From DASUZB01 sp036377075 (GTDB taxonomy: Bacteria; Actinomycetota; CALGFH01), in assembly GCA_036377075.1 (NCBI GenBank), contig DASUZB010000106.1:1-7255 (forward strand): a DNA stretch of 7,255 bases, given 5' to 3'. Positions within the stretch are counted from its first letter, which is position 1. Every line of letters begins with the position of its first letter. Shown piece by piece: positions 5,058 to 7,255 of the stretch. A model generated the notes under the pieces. That model did no database searches. It saw only the letters and a list, made by a program, of their open reading frames with translations, and was not told the origin of the DNA. The translations under genes and the position numbers were made by a program.

Positions 5058-6539
5058 TCAGCGCCGCCGCATCGCGCCGCCCCGGCCGCTCACCGGGACG
5101 CGGCGCGCGCCGGCGCTGGTGGCACGCAGGGCACCGCCGGTGACCGCGAGCCCGCCGGCCGGCACGTACATCGCCTCGTCGAAGACGGTGCCGCTGGGCG
5201 GGTTGGCGACGGCGATCACCGGGTAGGCCCTGCCGCCGTTGGCGGCGGGGAACACCGAGGTGGAGATGTAGTCGCCGACCATGCGGCCCTGCGAGGTGTT
5301 GGCCAGCCACGAAAGCGTCATCGGGCCGGTCACCATCGTCGGGGCGCTCCAGGTGGAGCCGCCGTTGGTGGACGAGACGTAGCCGACGTCGAGCTGGCAG
5401 TTGGCCGCGGTGCAGTTGGCGACCGGGTAGAAGTAGTAGGTCAGGCCGATACGGGCGCTGCCCCCCGAGGTGGTGCGGTCGACGCCGATCCCGGGGATGA
5501 AGTGGTCGCGGCCGCTGTTGGTGGCGTCGATCGGCACCCGGGTCACCGCGCCCCAGGTGGTCTCGGTGGTCGACTTGCTCATGACGATGTCGTTGGCGCT
5601 GCAGTTCGAGCGGAAGCGGCAGTCCTGCCAGACGACGTAGGCGGTGCCGGCCGAGTCGATCTCGGCCGACGGCAGTGGCCCGCTGCGCAGGCCCCCGGCG
5701 ACCGTGTGGGTCGTCACGTTGGAGACCAGCACGGTGGCCCGCCAGCTGGCGCCGCCGTTGATCGAGCGGAAGCTGCGGATCTGGGTCTCGTTGGCGTTGG
5801 CGATCGGCACCAGCACGGTGCCGTTGGGCCGCACCACCGGCTGGCCGCCGAGGCCGGTGGCGCTGTCGCCGGTGTTGAGCGCCGCCCCCCAGTTGAGCCC
5901 GCCGTTGGTGGACGTGCTCATCTTGATGCGGTTGCCGTCGGCGTTCTCGTCGAACTCGGTGTAGCAGTTGCCGAAGAACGGGCTCGCCGAGTTGTTGTCG
6001 CAGGCGATCCAGTTCTTGTCGAGGTTGCTGCCGGTCGCGGTGGTCACCGGGTTGCTCCAGGTCACCCCGCCGTTGGTGGAGCGGCTGGTGATCACGGCCA
6101 CGCCGCGCACCGGGTTGTTGCGGATCGCCAGGGACGACACCAGCCAGACACCGGTCGGGGCGTTGTCCTGCGCCTCGAAGGCGACCGCCGGGTCGCTGAC
6201 GCGGTCGTAGGGGCCGCCCTGGAAGGTGGTGATCCCGGGCAGGACCGTGGTCGTCCAGGTGGCGCCGCTGTTGCCCGAGCGGGCCACGGCGATGCCGCTG
6301 GCGCCGCCGTCGAAGAAGCGGCCGGTCTGGAACGCCGAGACGATGGTGCTGCCGGACGCGAAGGTGTCCGGCTCGACCTGGGTCGCGTGCTGGCTCGTCG
6401 GGTTGGTGAAGGTGTCGGTGCTGACCCTGGTCAGGGCGACGTTGGCGGCGGCCGGGATGGTGGTGAGCAGCGCCAGCGCCGCGATCACGGCGACGACGGC
6501 GAGGCGAGCGGGTTGCCTGGGCCGGACGACGAACCGCAT
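5058..6539 (-). CDS. Secreted Asp-box (BNR) six-bladed propeller protein, sialidase-like fold
   Basis: The product is 493 residues from an ATG preceded by AGGAGG (complement of 6546-6551) at 6 nt. A Sec signal peptide is clear: basic start (R2-R12), hydrophobic core L13-I28, and PAAA with likely cleavage near residue 32. Five Asp-box motifs S-x-N-x-G-x-x-W occur at 88-95, 154-161, 210-217, 259-266 and 390-397, and a degenerate one at about 323-329, spaced about 50-65 residues as in a six-bladed beta-propeller. Six cysteines lie in three close pairs (180/192, 307/313, 376/381), suiting disulfides outside the cell. Proteins like this are often labelled exo-alpha-sialidase, but I do not see the RIP motif of GH33 enzymes, so catalysis is unproven. 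The C-terminal 32 residues are Gly/Ala/Arg-rich and end in MRRR. The gene is transcribed divergently from the polymerase gene. Confidence 0.9.
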   Translation of the reverse strand: MRFVVRPRQPARLAVVAVIAALALLTTIPAAANVALTRVSTDTFTNPTSQHATQVEPDTFASGSTIVSAFQTGRFFDGGASGIAVARSGNSGATWTTTVLPGITTFQGGPYDRVSDPAVAFEAQDNAPTGVWLVSSLAIRNNPVRGVAVITSRSTNGGVTWSNPVTTATGSNLDKNWIACDNNSASPFFGNCYTEFDENADGNRIKMSTSTNGGLNWGAALNTGDSATGLGGQPVVRPNGTVLVPIANANETQIRSFRSINGGASWRATVLVSNVTTHTVAGGLRSGPLPSAEIDSAGTAYVVWQDCRFRSNCSANDIVMSKSTTETTWGAVTRVPIDATNSGRDHFIPGIGVDRTTSGGSARIGLTYYFYPVANCTAANCQLDVGYVSSTNGGSTWSAPTMVTGPMTLSWLANTSQGRMVGDYISTSVFPAANGGRAYPVIAVANPPSGTVFDEAMYVPAGGLAVTGGALRATSAGARRVPVSGRGGAMRRR

Positions 6540-6571
6540 GAAACCCCTCCTTTGGGCTACAGCAGGTCATC

Positions 6572-6600
6572 TGTCTAGCAGAGCGCAAACCGGAAGTAAA
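6572..6600 (-). promoter_or_regulatory. Candidate promoter of the propeller gene
   Basis: On the minus strand TTTACT (complement of 6595-6600) and TAGACA (complement of 6572-6577) stand 17 nt apart. The -35-like element matches consensus at 4/6 and the -10-like element at 3/6. Initiation near 6565 would give a leader of about 25 nt carrying the strong AGGAGG. The spacing is right but the -10 match is modest. Confidence 0.35.
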
Positions 6601-6618
6601 GGTTGCCTTGCTGAACCT
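6600..6618. promoter_or_regulatory. Operator-like inverted repeat in divergent intergenic region
   Basis: AGGTT (6600-6604) and AACCT (6614-6618) form a perfect 5-bp inverted repeat with a 9-nt gap. It abuts the -35-like hexamer of the leftward candidate promoter and lies upstream of the rightward polymerase gene. A dimeric regulator could bind here, but five-base arms can arise by chance. Confidence 0.2.
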
Positions 6619-6649
6619 GCCTGTCGGCGGCTGACGGCATGATGGCGCC

Positions 6650-7255
6650 GTGCGCGTGGCGGTGGTGCCCGACGACGCCGGCGGCGGTGGGCTGCTGCAG
6701 GAACTGGAGGACGACGGCAGCCCGGCCGGCCCGGTCGAGCGGGTCGACGATCTGGCGGGCGCGGTGGCGGACCGGGAGCGGGCCGGGCGGCCGCGCTGGG
6801 TGTGGGCCGCGACCGAGCAGGTCTACCCGGCGCTGCAGCGCGCCGGCGTGCGGCTGGCCCGCTGCCACGACCTTGCCCTGGTGGAGGCGTTGCTGCTCGG
6901 CCACGAGGGGCGCTGGGGCGCGCCGCGCTCCCTGGCGGCGGCGTGGGCGCGGCTGCGGGGCCGCCCGGTGCCGCCCGACCCGCCGCCCGGGCCGCCGCCC
7001 GGCCAGGCGCGGCTGTTCGAGCCGGACGGCGGCGGGCTGCCGCCGGGCGCGGAGCTGCTCGCCATCGTGGTGGCGGTGCACGGCGCGCAGCGCGGGCGGC
7101 TGCTCGAAGTCGAGCACCCGGAGCGGCTGGCGCTCCTGGCCGCGAGCGAGTCGGCCGGCGGGCTGGCCGCGGTGGAGATGCGCGCCGCCGGGTTGCCGTG
7201 GCGCGCCGAGGTGCACGAGGCCCTCCTGGCCGAGCTGCTCGGCCCGCGACCGGTC
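6650..7255 (+). CDS. Bifunctional 3'-5' exonuclease/DNA polymerase, PolA-like, N-terminal part (3' end outside window)
   Basis: The frame is open for 202 codons from GTG 6650 to the right edge, with no stop. An in-frame TGA at 6632-6634 rules out an earlier start; GTG 6656 is the only close alternative. The sequence is typical of the actinobacterial family A polymerase homologue that lacks a 5' nuclease domain: RPRWVWAATEQVYPALQRAG (47-66) and VRLARCHDLALVEALLLGHE (67-86), then the linker RGRPVPPDPPPGPPPG (104-118), QARLFEP (119-125), and ASESAGGLAAVEMRAAGLPW (165-184) with HEALLAELLGPRP (189-201), which leads towards the polymerase domain. The exonuclease-like domain is divergent and the polymerase motifs lie beyond the window. 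The protein is presumably involved in DNA repair synthesis. No Shine-Dalgarno precedes the start, so a leaderless transcript is possible. Confidence 0.82.
   Translation, partial: MRVAVVPDDAGGGGLLQELEDDGSPAGPVERVDDLAGAVADRERAGRPRWVWAATEQVYPALQRAGVRLARCHDLALVEALLLGHEGRWGAPRSLAAAWARLRGRPVPPDPPPGPPPGQARLFEPDGGGLPPGAELLAIVVAVHGAQRGRLLEVEHPERLALLAASESAGGLAAVEMRAAGLPWRAEVHEALLAELLGPRPV

Noticed and set aside
5136..5150. LAVTG near the C-terminus of the propeller protein, resembling a class E sortase signal, with an MRRR end
   Set aside because: The intervening residues are Gly/Ala/Arg/Ser-rich, not a hydrophobic membrane segment, and neither alternative frame restores one. A sorting signal is therefore not supported.
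4539..6578. 679-codon open frame on the plus strand
   Set aside because: It is antisense to PPK2 and the propeller gene, both clearly coding. The translation is rich in G, V, A, R and D with no motif or signal, and no ribosome binding site was found.
6575..7216. 213-codon open frame on the minus strand at the right end
   Set aside because: It is antisense to the polymerase N-terminus, with His/Arg/Pro-rich shadow composition; the plus frame matches a known family.

Overview
The window is very GC-rich DNA with codon third positions almost entirely G or C, GTG as well as ATG starts, and families typical of Actinomycetota: an SAV2177-type (DUF574) SAM-dependent methyltransferase, an actinobacterial-type 3'-5' exonuclease/DNA polymerase, and a multi-pass 'RQQLKWL/RYRLFDVDRIISRT' membrane protein. 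It reads as a stretch of actinobacterial chromosome with ordinary gene density. Genus cannot be decided from the sequence. No rRNA, tRNA, CRISPR array, insertion sequence or phage gene was seen.

Layout, left to right. (1) 1-666, plus: C-terminal part of a multi-pass membrane sensor-like protein, cut by the left edge. (2) 667-838: intergenic region with two tandem ~47-bp repeats, each a perfect 8-bp stem-loop followed by an A/G-rich run; the second run is the ribosome binding site of the next gene. (3) 839-2644, plus: a 601-residue protein made of two tandem uracil-DNA-glycosylase-like halves, the second apparently degenerate. (4) 2651-3496, minus: DUF574 methyltransferase, convergent with (3). 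(5) 3662-4078, plus: MscL mechanosensitive channel with a C-terminal four-cysteine zinc ribbon. (6) about 4090-4152, minus: the first ~20 codons of a dihydrofolate-reductase-like (RibD C-terminal family) gene, with its ribosome binding site, broken at its join to mscL. (7) 4157-4924, minus: PPK2-family polyphosphate kinase. (8) 4965-5030: a long hairpin and an overlapping competing hairpin between the PPK2 gene and the gene upstream of it. (9) 5058-6539, minus: secreted six-bladed Asp-box (BNR) propeller protein of the sialidase fold. (10) 6650-7255, plus: N-terminal part of a bifunctional 3'-5' exonuclease/DNA polymerase, cut by the right edge.

The genes do not form one obvious pathway. The PPK2 gene and the broken reductase gene were probably co-transcribed, since only 4 nt separate stop and start. 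The UDG-like protein and the polymerase point to DNA repair, MscL to osmotic safety, and the propeller protein to an extracellular role. The least ordinary features are the duplicated UDG-like protein, the switch-like tandem hairpins in front of it, and the gene remnant between mscL and PPK2. I see no convincing multi-gene defence or mobile system.
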